Below are positions 11,758-24,560 of a DNA stretch of 64,000 nucleotides, piece after piece. Below the pieces are notes generated by a model, which searched no databases, was not told the origin of the DNA, and worked only from the letters and a program-made list of their open reading frames with translations. Position 1 is the first letter of the stretch. Each line of letters begins with the position of its first letter. The position numbers and the translations under genes are program-made. Origin of the DNA: Phaffia rhodozyma (Eukaryota; Basidiomycota; Tremellomycetes; Cystofilobasidiales; Mrakiaceae); NCBI GenBank assembly GCA_014706385.1, contig JACGZH010000007.1, positions 69,501 through 133,500 on the forward strand, read 5' to 3'.

Positions 11758-12537
11758 GATTGTCTATGATTTATAAATCTAGAGAAAGGGAGACGCGTCT
11801 CGCTCAGAAGAAAAGGTAATTTTCGACGCGTATCTCTCGTTTACTTCCCGGGGTTTGATCGATCCGTGCCGGCGGTATTAACTGGGATAGTAAGATGCGT
11901 GCCCAGAAAGGTTTGTCCCACAGGCTATACGCGTAGAATTGGGTCAATGAGTTTACGAGCCTGAGGGAATTGGTGACAGGTTGATGATGGTGTAAGCCAA
12001 AGGTCGATGTTGATTGCAAAACCAGAAAATCAAAATCACAAAAATCATCTCGAACGAATACTTGCGTATCAGAGGCAGCAAAGCTGAATGCCGTCGTACC
12101 CATGTTTTGAGCCATCCTCTGCTTTTTTCAAAACCACAGTGTATTCAGATTGATATACCAGGCTGTTCTCATCCTTCAACTTGCATGTGAAGTTGTTGTC
12201 GTTTGAATACTGTGCATGACTTGACATCCTTCTGAGGGAATGCCAGTTGAAAAGGAAACCAAGAGCGAAAGCACAAAGACCAATACTAAACAAGGTAGGA
12301 AGCAAAATGACATAAACCGAATAGTTGGGATATAATGTTAGGGAGACAATTATGTAAATAGGTAACCAAGCTAACGAAGCTGTATTGAACAGTCCAGAAG
12401 GGAAACAAAACAAGAATATCCGAAGTAGACGACACAGAACGGACGAAACCGAAAGACTGCGCCTTAGAATGTGTACGAGAAGAAGAAAGGAACGGAGGAA
12501 CTGTGGAAGACGATGGAGCCTTCAGAGGTAAATAAGC
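11758..12537. other. Unassigned 780 bp between gamma-tubulin start and GPI-protein end
   Basis: Both flanking genes are on the minus strand. The stretch contains two overlapping minus-strand open frames in different registers (11804-12115, about 103 codons; 12069-12413, about 114 codons with hydrophobic runs). Neither resembles a family I know, and the region is AT-rich. It may be the gamma-tubulin promoter plus the upstream gene's 3'UTR, or it may hold a small two-exon membrane protein. I do not call a gene. Confidence 0.3.
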
Positions 12538-14180
12538 CTACAACAATAGCGCGCCTCCGACAACTCCGGCGGACAAGCCAAGCACAATACCTTTTGAACC
12601 CATTCAAACAGAGTTCAGGAGGAAGCCCACAAGTTAGTAAGTGTCAGAAGATGTTTTTCGACAAATAGGTTTCCACAGGATATTCAAGAAAGACGACAGA
12701 TACGACTTGACTCACCGATGGATTTGAAAGTTCGAACAGAAGTCGATGCGCCTGACGAGGCAACTCCGGTAGCCGAGGCAGAGGCCGACGATACAGCATT
12801 GGAGGCGCTACTTCCAGCCGAAGCTGAGGCTCTGTTATCGATACATAAGATGGGAAAAAGAGGGGATCATGAAGGTCAACCAAAGCGCGCACGCGCAAAA
12901 GAGTATATCAAAGTAGATGATTGAAAACAACGAACGTTGAGGAAGCACCAGCACTGGTGGCCGAGGCTGACTGAGAAGTCGTCCCTACTGAAGCAACCGA
13001 AGCAGACGATTGAGCCGCAATAGATGCTTGGATCACAGCGTTCTACAAAACAAAAGTTTCGAAAGGAAGAACCAGGCATATGAATATGCGTATGCTGATT
13101 GGGAGGGCTCGAGAAAGACAAGACACACCGTTCCGATACTGAAAATAGATGCACACGTCAACTCCCGAGATATCAGTCATCTCAATCCCAGAAGATTGAT
13201 CAGATCACAAACTCACCACGTAGTGTTTGAACTAGAGATAACGGAATTAACTCCAGTGTATTGAATGGCGCCTACATTACACGCCCCAATCCGAGCCTGA
13301 AGTTAGTCTTCTCATAATCTAACGACAACAGCTACTTATCTCAGCAAGGGAGACAAAATGAGAGTATGTACCATGACCGTCCTTGACGGCGAACGTCACG
13401 GTCGTCCCAGTTCCAAGATCACAGAGCCAGGTGACCGAGGTAGTATCGACCGGGCTGAGGGTCTCGTATGGATTGATGAGAGTCGATCCCGGTAGACTGA
13501 GAGAAAACGATATCAGAGTGGGCTGGTTGCTTGACAGAGCAGATGTTCAAATGAATGGAGGAAGAGAGAAGCACTCTTACATGTAGACATAGTACGGCGC
13601 CAAAGTATCGGTCCACTATACACCAAAATATGAAAGTTATCAGGTCCAGGCCATCGTACGACAAGTACGAAGTGTCGATATAAACAAGCGTTAGTTGTTG
13701 ACCGCCAGTGTTGTCATTGTGAAGTTGTGAGTTTCAGAGGTATAGAGGGAACAACAACCGAAAAACATAGGAGTGGTAACAAAGAGACAAAAGGACACGA
13801 GAATTGAGGGGTAAGGTTCAATTTCCGAATATTCGCAGACCGTTCTTTCACTCTTCTCTCAAGATACTGAGGAACCAACTTACCGAGAGCAAGACCGGTT
13901 GACACTGAGTGACACTAGACGGCGTATTGATCGTCAGTGTCTGAGCTATATCTCGTTCGATTCATCAGAAGCATGACGTGTCAATGTAGTATGAGGAGGC
14001 AAGAAGACAGAAGCGAAGGTGGAGAGTGAGAACGGCGCATCAAGGGGAAGGGATGCTGGAACTACTTGAACAGAGCAGCATTGAGGTTAACGGAAAATGA
14101 AGATCAAAACAACACTCACCGGCAGCGAAGCCAAAGGAGAGAATCGAACCGAGGGCGCAACCAACAATGGTGAACTTCAT
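12538..14180 (-). CDS. Secreted Ser/Thr-rich GPI-anchored protein with Kre9/Knh1-like N-terminal domain
   Basis: Probable cell-surface protein. ATG at 14180 starts MKFTIVGCALGSILSFGFAA, a signal peptide. Exons then give LTINTPSSVTQCQPVLLSW, TDTLAPYYVYILPGSTLINP, YETLSPVDTTSVTWLCDLGT, VTFAVKDGH and ARIGACNVGAIQYTGVNSV. This is the basidiomycete 'CQP..W....APYY..VLPG' ectodomain with paired cysteines. The second half is Ser/Ala-rich (NAVIQASIAAQSSASVAS, SASATSAG, AVSSASASATGVASSGAS), typical of O-mannosylated stalks. The terminus, SIGIVLGLSAGVVGGALLL, is a hydrophobic GPI-attachment-type tail; the final intron (acceptor at about 12600) is required to join it. Exact omega site and substrate are unknown. 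Confidence 0.83.
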
Positions 14181-14445
14181 GACTGGACTGATTCTAGTTC
14201 TAATTGATGGGCAAAGAATCGAAATAAGAATGTTGGAGAACCCGAAGGTAGATGGTGCACAGAATGAAGGTGAAGGTGAAGCAAGATGCCAAGCATGCAG
14301 ACTTCGAACACGCGTATTGCGAGCGGGTTAGTCACCTCGTCTCGGAAAACATCCGTCTCGCAAGATAGTTCATTTCTTATATTATTTGTATGTGTAAACT
14401 TATAAACACATGGGCAGGATACAACATAAACACCAGACAATCTTA

Positions 14446-16404
14446 TCAATCCGAATCATCTTCGGAGCCATACCCTCCCAAGAGGCCCAGCCCGCCAGCA
14501 ACAGGTTGAGAAGCAGTCTCCGTCTTTGAAGCCTCCTCTGTTTCTCTTCTTCGCTTAATCTCTAGGAAATACTTCATACCCTCCAGAGCATCCCTATCCA
14601 ACAGACCCCCATCTGGAATCTGATCGTCTGGCTGCGAGCTCGGTTGGTTCGTTTCAGACTTTTTGATCAGCCTCGGTCGCTTCTCGTCCCTAGCGTCCTC
14701 CTCATCTAACGCGTACAACTCATCCTCCTGTCCTCTCTCCAAAGCTTGTAGCACAATCTCAGCCTCTGCCTGAGTTGGATCAACCTTTCCCTGAATAGCA
14801 GCACGGCCTTCATTCTCAACCCGTCGTTTCTCCCGTTTGATCACGCCCGGGTTTGGGTCCTCTGTTGCCCATCGGACGTTCAGCGTTTCATCCGAGTCGA
14901 GTGATTGATGAGACATGGCCTCTCTAGCGAACTGGGCGTTGATCTCGGTCTGGTACGTGACGAAAGCAACTCCTCGACCGGGAAGAACGTTGACTGTTGA
15001 TATTGAATAAAGAGAATATGTATTGGTTACTAATCGAAGTGAAGGGAGGAAACTAGAGAGCAGGAGAGAAAGAGTGACGCACGGCGATATATATCCCCCC
15101 ACTCTCCGAAATGCCTACGGACGACTTCTTCCGTATCCTTCTTGGATCCTTCCTCTTTGACTCTTCCGATATACAACCTGATGTTTACAAATAGCCGCAA
15201 ACCTCGGTTAGTCAGAGATTTTGGCAAATGCCGAAGCGAGAAGACGAATAATAAACGCACGTTCTGTTTACCCGCATCATCGATCCAACTCCTCCCATAT
15301 CGTCTCTATAAGCAGCATGTTTCTCTCGACCAAAGCAGTCCATGGAAAGGTCTGGTAAGATGTGCGAGGATGAAGGTAGTCGATGCAAGAAAGTGCAGTC
15401 GGATCTGATTGGTCATGTGTTTGATCGGGCGAAATATTAAGTTGTAGGAATAAATTAGCTTGACTGTAGATTATCATCACCTCTGACGCGTACGCATCAA
15501 TCCTACAAGGACCAGCCGATCGATCGAACGAACCCTAACGAGCAACAACCTCTTGCAAAGAAGAGACAGCAGTATTTCGTTCCAAGAGCGTCTGCTCTTG
15601 TGTATCCGGCATCTCGGGCGAGGATACAGCGGGTTAATGACTTTGTTTGTGTGTGGAAAGAATCTTCACGGTCACCCCCAGACCTGATAGTTGCGGAAAG
15701 ACAAATCATTCGTTGAGACGCGTTTCGTATCGAATCAGTTCATAGAACGGATATCGTGCTCACCACTGGATATTCGATGAACGCGATACGCGGTGAGAAG
15801 GAGTCAGTTGGCCATATTAGCATATTCTATGAAGGGGCGAGGGAGATAAACGAAAGATTACAACTTACTTTACCATACCTACAATTAGATGAACGAATCG
15901 ATCAGCAAGATTTCATGTTGATACGGTGTCAGTATAAGTTAAGTACACTCTCGATATGTGTTACTGCTGAAGCCAAGAGTGGGAGGAAAAGAAAGAACAC
16001 AGGTGAAGAATGGATTAAGAAACAGAAAATATCTTACCAGATGTCTAAATCATTGGGAAGAACGATCATCAGTGAGCAGTGGATTACAAGGGTTGTCTGT
16101 AAATCGATAAGAAGTAAACAACTCACTCAACTCTCTACCCGTTTGTTCTTGTACAGGCGCTTGAATCTCGCCCTTTTTTACTTGTCTTCGAGCTGGTCTC
16201 AGTCTGAGTCAAGTGCAAGGAGGAAATGCGTTGGTTGAAAGACGAAGCGAGAGATGAGTATGCGACGGGACCAGATACGATATATATTTTCGTGTTCTCT
16301 AGGAAATCGCGACTAAGTGACGGCACATCTAGTCAGCGCAATATAAAGCATGATACTGACTTTTTGGGAGCTGTAACAGCTGTGGAGGATATAGCTGTGG
16401 ACAT
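14446..16404 (-). CDS. CWC2: Pre-mRNA splicing factor CWC2 (RBM22-like)
   Basis: NineTeen-complex-associated spliceosome protein that contacts U6 snRNA near the catalytic centre. ATG at 16404 gives MSTAISSTAVTAPKK; next LRPARRQVKKGEIQAPVQEQ. A CCCH zinc finger with its conserved lead-in follows (ARDAGYTRADALGTKYC, CLFFARGCCSLG), then DCFGREKHAAYRDDMGGVGS. The RRM consists of LYIGRVKEEG, VVRRHFGEWGD, GRGVAFVTYQTEINAQFARE and ETLNVRWATEDPNP. The C-terminus is charged and ends GGLGLLGGYGSEDDSD. These are the family's domains in order. It is divergent from RPB7. Confidence 0.94.
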
Positions 16405-16713
16405 GACGATGGTACTGATGGTGAGTGCGAAGATGATATACTGGTGGGTACTATAGGGAAAAAGAAGAGGGATGTGTAACCACGTGATGATTCACAGCTT
16501 GTATACCCACTGACGATTACGCTTGTCACGCGCGTGACAGTAACACAGGCATCAGGACCAAGGAGTACAAAAACAGGAACGAGATTTTTTTCGCTTTCTA
16601 TTTCTCTCTCTCATCGCACCACGACCTCCATCGTTCTTTTCCTTTCTTTTCTTTATTGTATCTCTTGTGTCTTCCTTTCATCCTAATCTTATTATTAACA
16701 CGTTTTGCTCAAC
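16405..16713. promoter_or_regulatory. Divergent CWC2/RPB7 promoter region
   Basis: Intergenic stretch of 309 bp with a strong CT-rich tract at about 16585-16690 just upstream of RPB7. No gene is supported. Confidence 0.5.
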
Positions 16714-18040
16714 ATGTTCTTTGTGGTATGTCTGTTCCTTCTGTTCTTCTCGTCCATCATAAAGCCGTCGACTTACCTGGTTTCCCCTTCGCTGTCTAAC
16801 CTTCAACCTAGAAAGAACTTGAAGAAACTATCCTTCTTCATCCGTCCTACTTTGGACCACAGATGACAGAATATCTGAAACAGAAACTGCACGCCGACGT
16901 AGAAGGTACTTGCTCTGGACGTATTGGGTAAGTGTTCTCTGCTTCGCTCATTGCTACTCTACGCACAACCACATACACACAGTCAATTCGACATGATGAG
17001 AACTTTTAAACTCAGCTCTTCGTATCCGGGAGTAACGCCCCAAATGGAAATGAGAACAAACTTGTTTTTAGCTGATCTTTCAACTTAACATCCAACTTCG
17101 CTCGCAATAATCATGACCTAGCACAATGACTAATCTAAGCGTGCTTTTGTTGTCTTGGTGTTGACATATGTAGTTACATCATCTCTGTTCTGTCCATTCT
17201 TGACATTGGATCAGGAAAAGTTATTCCTGGAACTGGTCAAGCAGAATTCAGAACAAAATATTCGGCTATTGTCATGAAGCCCTTCAAGGGAGAGGTCGTC
17301 GACGGTATTGTCGAGACCGTATCCAAGATGGGAATTTTTCTTGGGCATGGTCCTCTCTCAATTTTTGTTTCCTCTCACGTAAGTTCCTCTTTCGACTTTT
17401 CTCATCCTCATATTTCCTTTCCCCTCCTGTTCTCTTCTATGTCCTACAACCCGCAGGGCAAAAGATGGAGACAACGTGGGCTCTATATGATGACTCATTA
17501 GCATAGGGACATCCGACTCTGACCTTAATTAGGCAGAGGTTGTTGATTTATGTAACAATTCGTTTTAGTAGACAATTATGGCTGAAACCAACATCAACTA
17601 TCCAACTTGAATGTGATACCAAAGTGCGCATGAACGATCTTGACTGACTCGGTCTTCTACGTCTCTTTTCGCAGCACTTGCCGCCAAATATGATTTTCGA
17701 TCCGAATTCGAATCCGCCTGCATACTCGATGGCCAAGACAGAAGACAATGACGATACAGACGAAAATGGATCTATCAAGGTGGAGAAAGGTACGAAGCTG
17801 CGTTGCAAACTGATTGGGACAAGAGTGGACGCGACCGAGATTGTCAGTCCTCTTTTTCGTCTTTCTGTACTCTATCTGTTCATGAAAAAATATACATGCT
17901 TGTTACTCGAAATTATTCGCCCTATGTGTCTGTCTGAGTTTACGGGTCGTTGACTGTCCCCCTCCTTCGCTTGCCTACATGTCTATGATCTCCAGTTCGC
18001 CATTGGAAGCATAAAAGACGACTATCTTGGAATTGTCTGA
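16714..18040 (+). CDS. RPB7: RNA polymerase II subunit RPB7
   Basis: Forms the Rpb4/Rpb7 stalk of Pol II, binding nascent RNA and helping initiation. The coding part of exon 1 is only 12 nt (MFFV, from ATG 16714), followed by [75 protein letters not shown], then the S1/OB part ([34 protein letters not shown]) and the terminus [30 protein letters not shown] and the IGTRVD...FAIGS block are family hallmarks. Length about 175 residues, as expected. Stop at 18038-18040. It is convergent with TFB3 (264 bp apart). Confidence 0.97.
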
Positions 18041-18304
18041 GAACTAAAGCCGTGGCTTATACCCTTTTCTTGTGCCTTTGATCGCGCGTTCTTCTCATCT
18101 GGTCCGTCCGGGTTGTCGCTCGGCCTGCCTTATACCCTCACCTACTCGTTGCTTTACGACCTTCCCGTCTTGTTCTTTTCTCTTAATTTGTGTATTTATC
18201 TGTTGTACAAAGTGCCATCGCTATAATAAAAACAACCTTCCTCTGGATACTGTGGAGTAATTACTGCACGCAAACGATAGGACACATGAGAAAGAGGATG
18301 GGCG

Positions 18305-19884
18305 TCACCTTGGGACGTCGGATGTTAAACCAGCCATGGCATAGCGGAGTCCACGTTCCCAGACTTCTGTTGGTTTGAAGCCACCTGCTTTCAGGGGGAT
18401 TGACTTTTTGTCTTGAGTATTGAGGAACGGAGCTAGTGACTGTTCATTTGTTATGTGAAGGGATAATTGGACAAAGAGCGGACGTAAGATTGATAAGGCC
18501 CAAATCGTCATCGAATAGGTAGGAGGAAAAAGAGACGAACAGGATCAAAGTAACCGCTCTGCTTGAACCCTATCAAATCTTCGTACCCATCATATGGGTC
18601 AACATATGGCTTCGGTGGACCTTGCGGCTTTTCTATTTGAACTCGTTTTTTCAACCTTGAGAGCGCAGATCTAGGAGGCGCGTCTAGGATGGGCAAGTCG
18701 GATGAGGCCAGGGTTTTGGATCGAGTAGATACGATAGCTGATGGTGGTAAAGAAGAGAATTCCTATAGAAAGCAAAGGGAGGCCAGAGAATAGAAGAGAT
18801 TGAGAATGAGAAGAAGACAGAGTATCCGGTGTCCATAACCTCGAGACGAACCAATTTTTTCAGCACATCTTCTCGTCGCTTTTCTTCCTTCTCTCTCTCT
18901 TCCTTCTCTCGTTCCTTTCCTTGGCTTCTCCTCCATTCTCTCTCTTCACGCTCGGCTTCTTCACGTTCACGTTCGAGTTCGGCCTCTTGGTTCAATAGAG
19001 CTGCGTTGGACGAGATCGTCAGCGCGTTTGCTCGAGAGTAAGCGGCGATCCTGGCTTCTGTTTCGGGAATATCTACTTTGTTGAGCAAGTTGAAAGCTGA
19101 TAATGTCCAATCGAGACAAAACGATAAGTACAAGAGTATTATGGATCGTTTGTGTAACAATACTGGACGAAGATTAATGAAACGCACTGATATCTTCGAC
19201 CTCTTCGAGATAATCGTTGTACGCCGCGTCATCTTCAAAGTCATCTTTCCTTTTGTTGAAACTTAGAAAAGTCACCCAACATCAAACTCTCGATCAGCCA
19301 ATCGTTCATGGTATCAAGTACGACCACCAGGAAAGGAAAGAGAGAGAAGGAAACGAACTGCGTTCCTATCCTCGCCCTTACGGCAACCTCCTCTTCAACT
19401 CTCAAATCTTCAAAAGTCTGAGTTTTGAACCCAGACTTTCTCAAAACACTACCGCATGTCGGACAAGGTGCTGGTCCGAGAGTGAACAGCCGTTCGATAC
19501 ATGATTCACACATCTTGTGGTAGCAGACTGAGGAGATGAGTAACCGGAGTTTGGGATTAAGATAGCGGTCGGATTTGCAGATTGGACACTGATCCTCTGG
19601 TGTCTATGAAACATAAGGAGATGCGTCAACGGAAAAGAAAGTTGAACCATTCATCATCGACCATTCAAAAAGGCGATCATATGCTGGAACAAACATACTT
19701 GATATTCTGATATCCGGTTCTTGTCATCCTTCAGAGAGGCGATATGATTCGCGTTGCTTGAGCCATATGTTATTGAGGACGTTGACGCAAAAGGAGCGGG
19801 AGAGCGTCTTGTATTCGAAAGAGGCGAGCTAGATGAGGACGAGATGGAGTTTGATTTGATCCAACCCAAACGAGGGTTAGACAT
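18305..19884 (-). CDS. TFB3: TFIIH subunit TFB3 / CDK-activating kinase assembly factor MAT1
   Basis: Anchors the CAK kinase module to TFIIH for promoter escape and repair. ATG at 19884 (MSNPRLGWIKSNS) begins a Ser-rich N-terminus unusual for the family. The N-terminal C3HC4 RING is seen as DQCPICKSDRYLNPKLRLLI, YHKMCESCIERLFTLGPAPC and PTCGSVLRKSGFKTQTFEDL. A MAT1 domain follows: FNLLNKVDIPETEARIAAYS, then a highly charged Glu/Arg coiled coil (ELEREREEAEREEREWRR onward). The C-terminal block has LAPFLNTQDKKSIPLKAGGF and ERGLRYAMAGLTSDVPR (stop at 18305). An in-frame upstream ATG at 20052 would add a low-complexity leader and is less likely. The divergent alpha/beta-hydrolase starts only about 180 bp away. 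Confidence 0.94.
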
Positions 19885-20064
19885 TGTTGTCGTATTCGTG
19901 GTGGTGATGATAATGATGGTGGGTGAAAGGTTGGATGACGAAGATTGAAACTTCAGTAAATCGAGGCTAGGGTTACGACACAACCTCGATAGACAATCAA
20001 TGATGCTCGAAGAAAAGGTCATCAACAACACTATCAGTAACAGCAAGAACAATCGAACACAAAC

Positions 20065-22200
20065 ATGACAACACTCCTTAAGTCGATCCTAACGCTCATT
20101 CCATCTCCGTTCGCATCATCAGGATTACCGAATCCTCCACGCCGGAGGTTATCCGATGCGGATGATGAAGATGAGGATCTCAAGACGTTATTGAATCCGG
20201 CAACATGTAGCCAGAAAGGGAAACATTGGGTTTGGGCAGATGAACCCGAGGACACCAATACGGACGAACGAAAAGGACATGAAATCTACTATGAATTGTT
20301 TGTGTTGATTGTGTTTTCTTTCAGATCCCTCTTCGAGAAGAAGTTCCTCATTATTCTTCTGGTCTCCATGATTGCAGGCACGGAACGGGAAAGGAGCACG
20401 TGCTCTTCATAATGGGTCTTTCCAACGGATCATCCAGTTGGTCTACCCAGGTTGACCATTTCGGCTCCCTCTCCGATTACTCTGTTTTGGTATTTGATAA
20501 TCGGGGATCCGGTCACTCTGGTTATCCTTCTGGGCCATACACGTACGTCCATCCTTCCGCGCGATTTAAAGAGTATCACTTCCCTGGCTGAAACCAGGGC
20601 TACACAGAACATCCGCTATGGCTCAAGACGTTGTAAGCTTGTTAGACTTTGTAGAATGGACAGGTAGCAAGAGCATCCATCTGGTACGTCCTGACCGGCA
20701 GAATTAGTGAATAGTTAGAACTCAAAATATGTCCTTGTCCCCCATAACTCCTACAGGTTGGAATTTCTATGGGTTCGTTGTCACATCCGGCAACTTTCTA
20801 TATGGTACATCATGGCTGACTTTCTTCTGTCTCTGACCTCGTGCGCTCGCGCATCACAACCGTATTCATTTCGCTAGGAGGAATGATCTCTCTGGAGTTA
20901 GCCACGTTGATTCCTGAACGATTGGCCTCCTTGACATTATGTGTCACAAGTGCCGGAGACAAATACAGACGAAACCTTCCTCCTGTGCGTTTTTCTCAAT
21001 CCCATGCCGAGTTGTTTTCATCGCACATGAAACCTGATCGAAAAATTATCAATGCGTGCTGGTCGATTCAAGAGAGAGGGTCTCCAAACGATGATGAAGT
21101 TGATGTTTGTTACGAAGAAACAAGAAGACCGAATCGACGCAGCTGTTGAGTACGGTCCTCTATTCCCATGCCTATTATCAATGATGAGAGTAGGCGCTGA
21201 CTTGATTAAAGGGAAATCAGGCTGTTGTACCCTGCTAACTGGTTGGATGAGGAAGATCCGGATGATTCAGAATGTCGAACCCGGCGTATCACTCGGACTG
21301 AGGTGAGGCTTTCTTACCCTCTTCCTACTCCTTTCCTTGCGAAAGCTACAACGATCGACTAAGCTACACAAACATCGATCACATCACCCGGGCGCACAAC
21401 GCAAATAGGATTATACTCGGAGGTACAATGGTACAAAACCCCAAATGCCCATAGGAAACATGTTCCAAACGGCTGCTTGTTTGACTCACTATGTCTCTCC
21501 TGAAAGGCTTGAAATGATTGATAGATCCTTAAGAAAAACTGTCATTCTAACAGGCGATAAAGATAAGTTGATATGGCCAGGGCGGAGTAGAGAGATGAAA
21601 GATCACATGAGTAGAGCAGAGTGTAAGCCTTTCGTTCCACATTTTCTTGACATCGAAACTCACCCAGCTCAAAGTTTCAATGACGTGACGTCTCAACGTG
21701 TTTCTTACTTCTAACTCTCTTCAAATGACCGAAAAGTAATTACATGGGAAGATACAGGTCATGCCAGTCAGTGTGATCATAGCTTATACTAGTTTCTCCT
21801 AAGGATAAAATCTGTACTGATAAGACTGATTACACCTATATTCTGACTGAGTAGTTCATGCTCAGGTAAAGTCTCTACACTTCTTCGTTGGATAAAAATC
21901 TCAATCCTTGATTGACAGGAAACTTACATCTCGTCTTGATTTATGTCTCCATCCTGATTTCCCCCTTTTCTGTATCACGCATTGATGCTCTATACGATCG
22001 TTTCAAATTCAAATACGAAATACTTGAACGGTACAATCAGCACCCAAAAAGATTTAATGATCTTCTAGAACGAACATTTCGAGAGGGACGAGGTCCGTTG
22101 CTTTCCCTCTCCCCTCCCTTCTCTCAAATCTCATCATATGTGGTCTGCGAGTCGTTTATTCACTGACTTAGACTTGATTGACGTGTACATCAACAAATGA
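20065..22200 (+). CDS. Alpha/beta hydrolase fold protein
   Basis: Serine hydrolase of unknown substrate. Start MTTLLKSILTLIPSPFASS at 20065. Core strands and motifs: KGHEIYYEL, HGTGKEHVLFIMGLSNGSSS, YSVLVFDNRGSGHSGYPSGP, AQDVVSLLDFVEWTGSKSIH, and the nucleophile elbow VGISMGG. The elbow is encoded by a 16-nt exon (20757-20772). ISLELATLIPERLASLTLC follows, then a lid region (KGLQTMMKLMFVTKKQED), ERLEMIDRSLRKTVILTGDK, with the acid-bearing GDKD, and WEDTGHA with the catalytic His. The last exons give RFNDLLERTFREGR and DLIDVYINK, stop at 22200. Exons around 21380-21900 are uncertain. Resembles fungal epoxide-hydrolase/lipase-like proteins. Confidence 0.82.
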
Positions 22201-22610
22201 CCTCAATAGAGGTCTCTGGGCCTCCGGGAGAGCCTGTCCGATCAGACCACTTGGGGATGGGTATCAAGCTTGATGGTCCCGCTGTTTGATTTCCTTTCTG
22301 AATCCATTAAGCTCTATTCATCGCGTCTTCATCGGAGTGCATATCTTGTCTGTTCTTCTCCCCTTCTTTCTGATGACTTGATAAAAGCAACGAATATAGA
22401 TATTGTACAACACATAGGATACAAGGAACTTTGAATTCTATGCAAGATTGACCGTCTCTTCTGACACCAAAACGAAACTTCTTTTTGAGTTTCTTCTTCC
22501 TAGGTCGAGAAGCGCGCATGTCGTGTCGTGTATTTGAGAAAAGATTGCGAAGGAGAAAGCACAGAGGCACAAGAAAGTGACAGTAAAGAGAGATTAAGAG
22601 ATCGAAAGGT
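22201..22610. other. Convergent 3' region between hydrolase and AEC transporter
   Basis: No supported gene. The minus-strand open frame at 22307-22570 is Lys/Ser-rich without family motifs. The stretch is presumably two 3'UTRs. Confidence 0.4.
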
Positions 22611-24560
22611 TTAGTACTTCATTGAGCAGATCCAAACGGCGGCGCTGACGGCAATTGAAATCAACGGCGTGACAGCGTATGACACAAGGATAATCCTAGC
22701 GATTTGGCCCTACGAGAAAAGCCCACAAGCGAAACGATGAAAAGGACGTCAGAATAGATGGGTATAAGTTGTCATTTGAGAGGACAGACCTCTGCATCCT
22801 CATCAATGTCCGACCTGTAGACAAAAGGTGTATGAAGAGAGAAATATTCAGTCAAAGAAAGAGAAGTCGAGGGGCACTAAAAATACAACAACCCACATCT
22901 GTGCGATACTGGCCAACGTCAACGCTGGTGGTCCTACTGGACACAGACAGAGCACGAATGCCAGAACGGGGTCTCCATTGAGCACCCAAGGAGCATACTT
23001 TAACAGAAGGAAGATCCAAGAAATCGATAGGACGGGAACAATGAAGAATCGATAGGAGAAAAGAACAATGAGCAAGACGGGAGAGACCTTAGTAGAAGGC
23101 TTAGAGCACAAATGGGCGCCTCTGCACGAAGTTTTACATGAGTTGATGCTCGGTCAGAGACTGAATGATGGATCAGATGATAGAGAAAGGGAAAAAAACG
23201 AAATTCTTACAGGATGAACCTGTAATTTGGAACAAAAATAGCGTCAAGTCAGCCATGTGGTTTCTAACATGCAAGCAAGGAATAAGAACCAAAGCTCACA
23301 TCTGCAAAGCCGTAAACAGCCCTCCAAGTTTGCTAATACTGTCCGTCAATGGCTTGACCCAACCACCGGCGCCACCTTTGAACACAACATTTCTAATTGG
23401 TTCAACGGTGCCTAGTGTGACTGCTGCCAATCCGCCCAACAACGGGGGATTCATCACTGATTGGATGTTATCTTTCATCGTGAACGCGTTTTCTTTAACA
23501 GTTTCTCTAGAAGGCAATAGGGAGGTTTGCTCGTCTGATGAACCACGTCTGGATGGAGATGAGGTAGGGAGAGCATCCTGAACCTTCTGAACCACGGTAC
23601 TGAAAGGAGACTCGCTGAACGACCAATCTGTAGGAAGCGGATCGGAGGAGGACATGAGAGCGGGACCGAGAGCAAACCTAAAGAGAGAGCAGATGAAAGA
23701 TAGACGGTCATTGATTAGTTGAGCGAGGAGTAGGAAGTCATATGTCAACACTTCACGCTTAAGAACGAGTCGACAGACCGAGTCAAGTTTCCGACTAAGG
23801 CGTTGATTCTATAAGGTGATGCAAGCGAGAGGATACAAATGCATATATGAGCAACGGGCATCAAGTACAATGGAAGAGAAGAAAAAAAAAGAGAAGGGAG
23901 AGTGTATTCACAAGAAGTAGACTCTGGCCTTAGCAACGATCTCATCAGAAGAATCCCCACCAGAAGCCAAGCTCTTCAATGCGCCAGCTGAGCCGAGAGA
24001 CTCAATTAGGAGCAGCGGGAGGGACGTCACGTTGTTGAAGATGAAGGCCGGAACGACATGGGGCGGAACCACCTTGAGTTTTGAGAGCGTGAGACTGATG
24101 GCAAGTGAAAGTAGCTGAAATGTGATCGCGACGACAGGAATTGACCAGTCTACCAAATTTACGTGAACAGGTCAGTTCGGGATAAGGGACTAAAGTAGAG
24201 CAGAAGACAGATAAAAGCAAGGCCGAACAGTGCTTGAGATTCTGAATGGACGCTAGAGGCCCAATTTCTGAGAACAGGAGAGCTGGAAGAAAGATGTGCG
24301 TGCCAAGGAAAGAAATGTTCTGGAGTAAGGACAAAGAAAGAAGGAGTCAACATAGGAGCTTTTGAAGAGAATACTACGAAGAATTCTCTAGATCAAGAAG
24401 GTATCAATAAAGAAAAGGTTAGCGACACTACCTTTTCGGCCTCCTCGGTGATCCAGTTTCGTTTCCTTGCGTAGAACCCGTAGGCGAGGATAAGGAGTAC
24501 ACTGATGGAAGCCTGCGTTGCCGAGAGTGTGGTGGGCAGAAAAGTGTCTTTGAAACCCAT
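22611..24560 (-). CDS. Auxin efflux carrier (AEC/PIN-like) family membrane protein
   Basis: Ten-helix-type transporter related to yeast ECM3/YLR152C-like proteins; in fungi the substrate is unknown and the location is probably the ER or plasma membrane. ATG at 24560 gives MGFKDTFLPTTLSATQASIS, a first membrane helix (VLLILAYGFYARK), then NISFLGTHIFLPALLFSEIG, the family proline-containing segment. Next are VVPPHVVPAFIFNNVTSLPL, with the conserved NN.TSLP motif, a loop with a Ser-rich stretch (LPTSSPSRRGSSDEQTSLLP), NPPLLGGLAAVTLGTVEPIR, YRFFIVPVLSISWIFLLL, CPVGPPALTLASIAQ and the last helix (SYAVTPLISIAVSAAVW). The N-terminal helices and the NPPLLG...P block fit the family well. An in-frame ATG at 24635 is possible but less likely. 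Confidence 0.88.
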
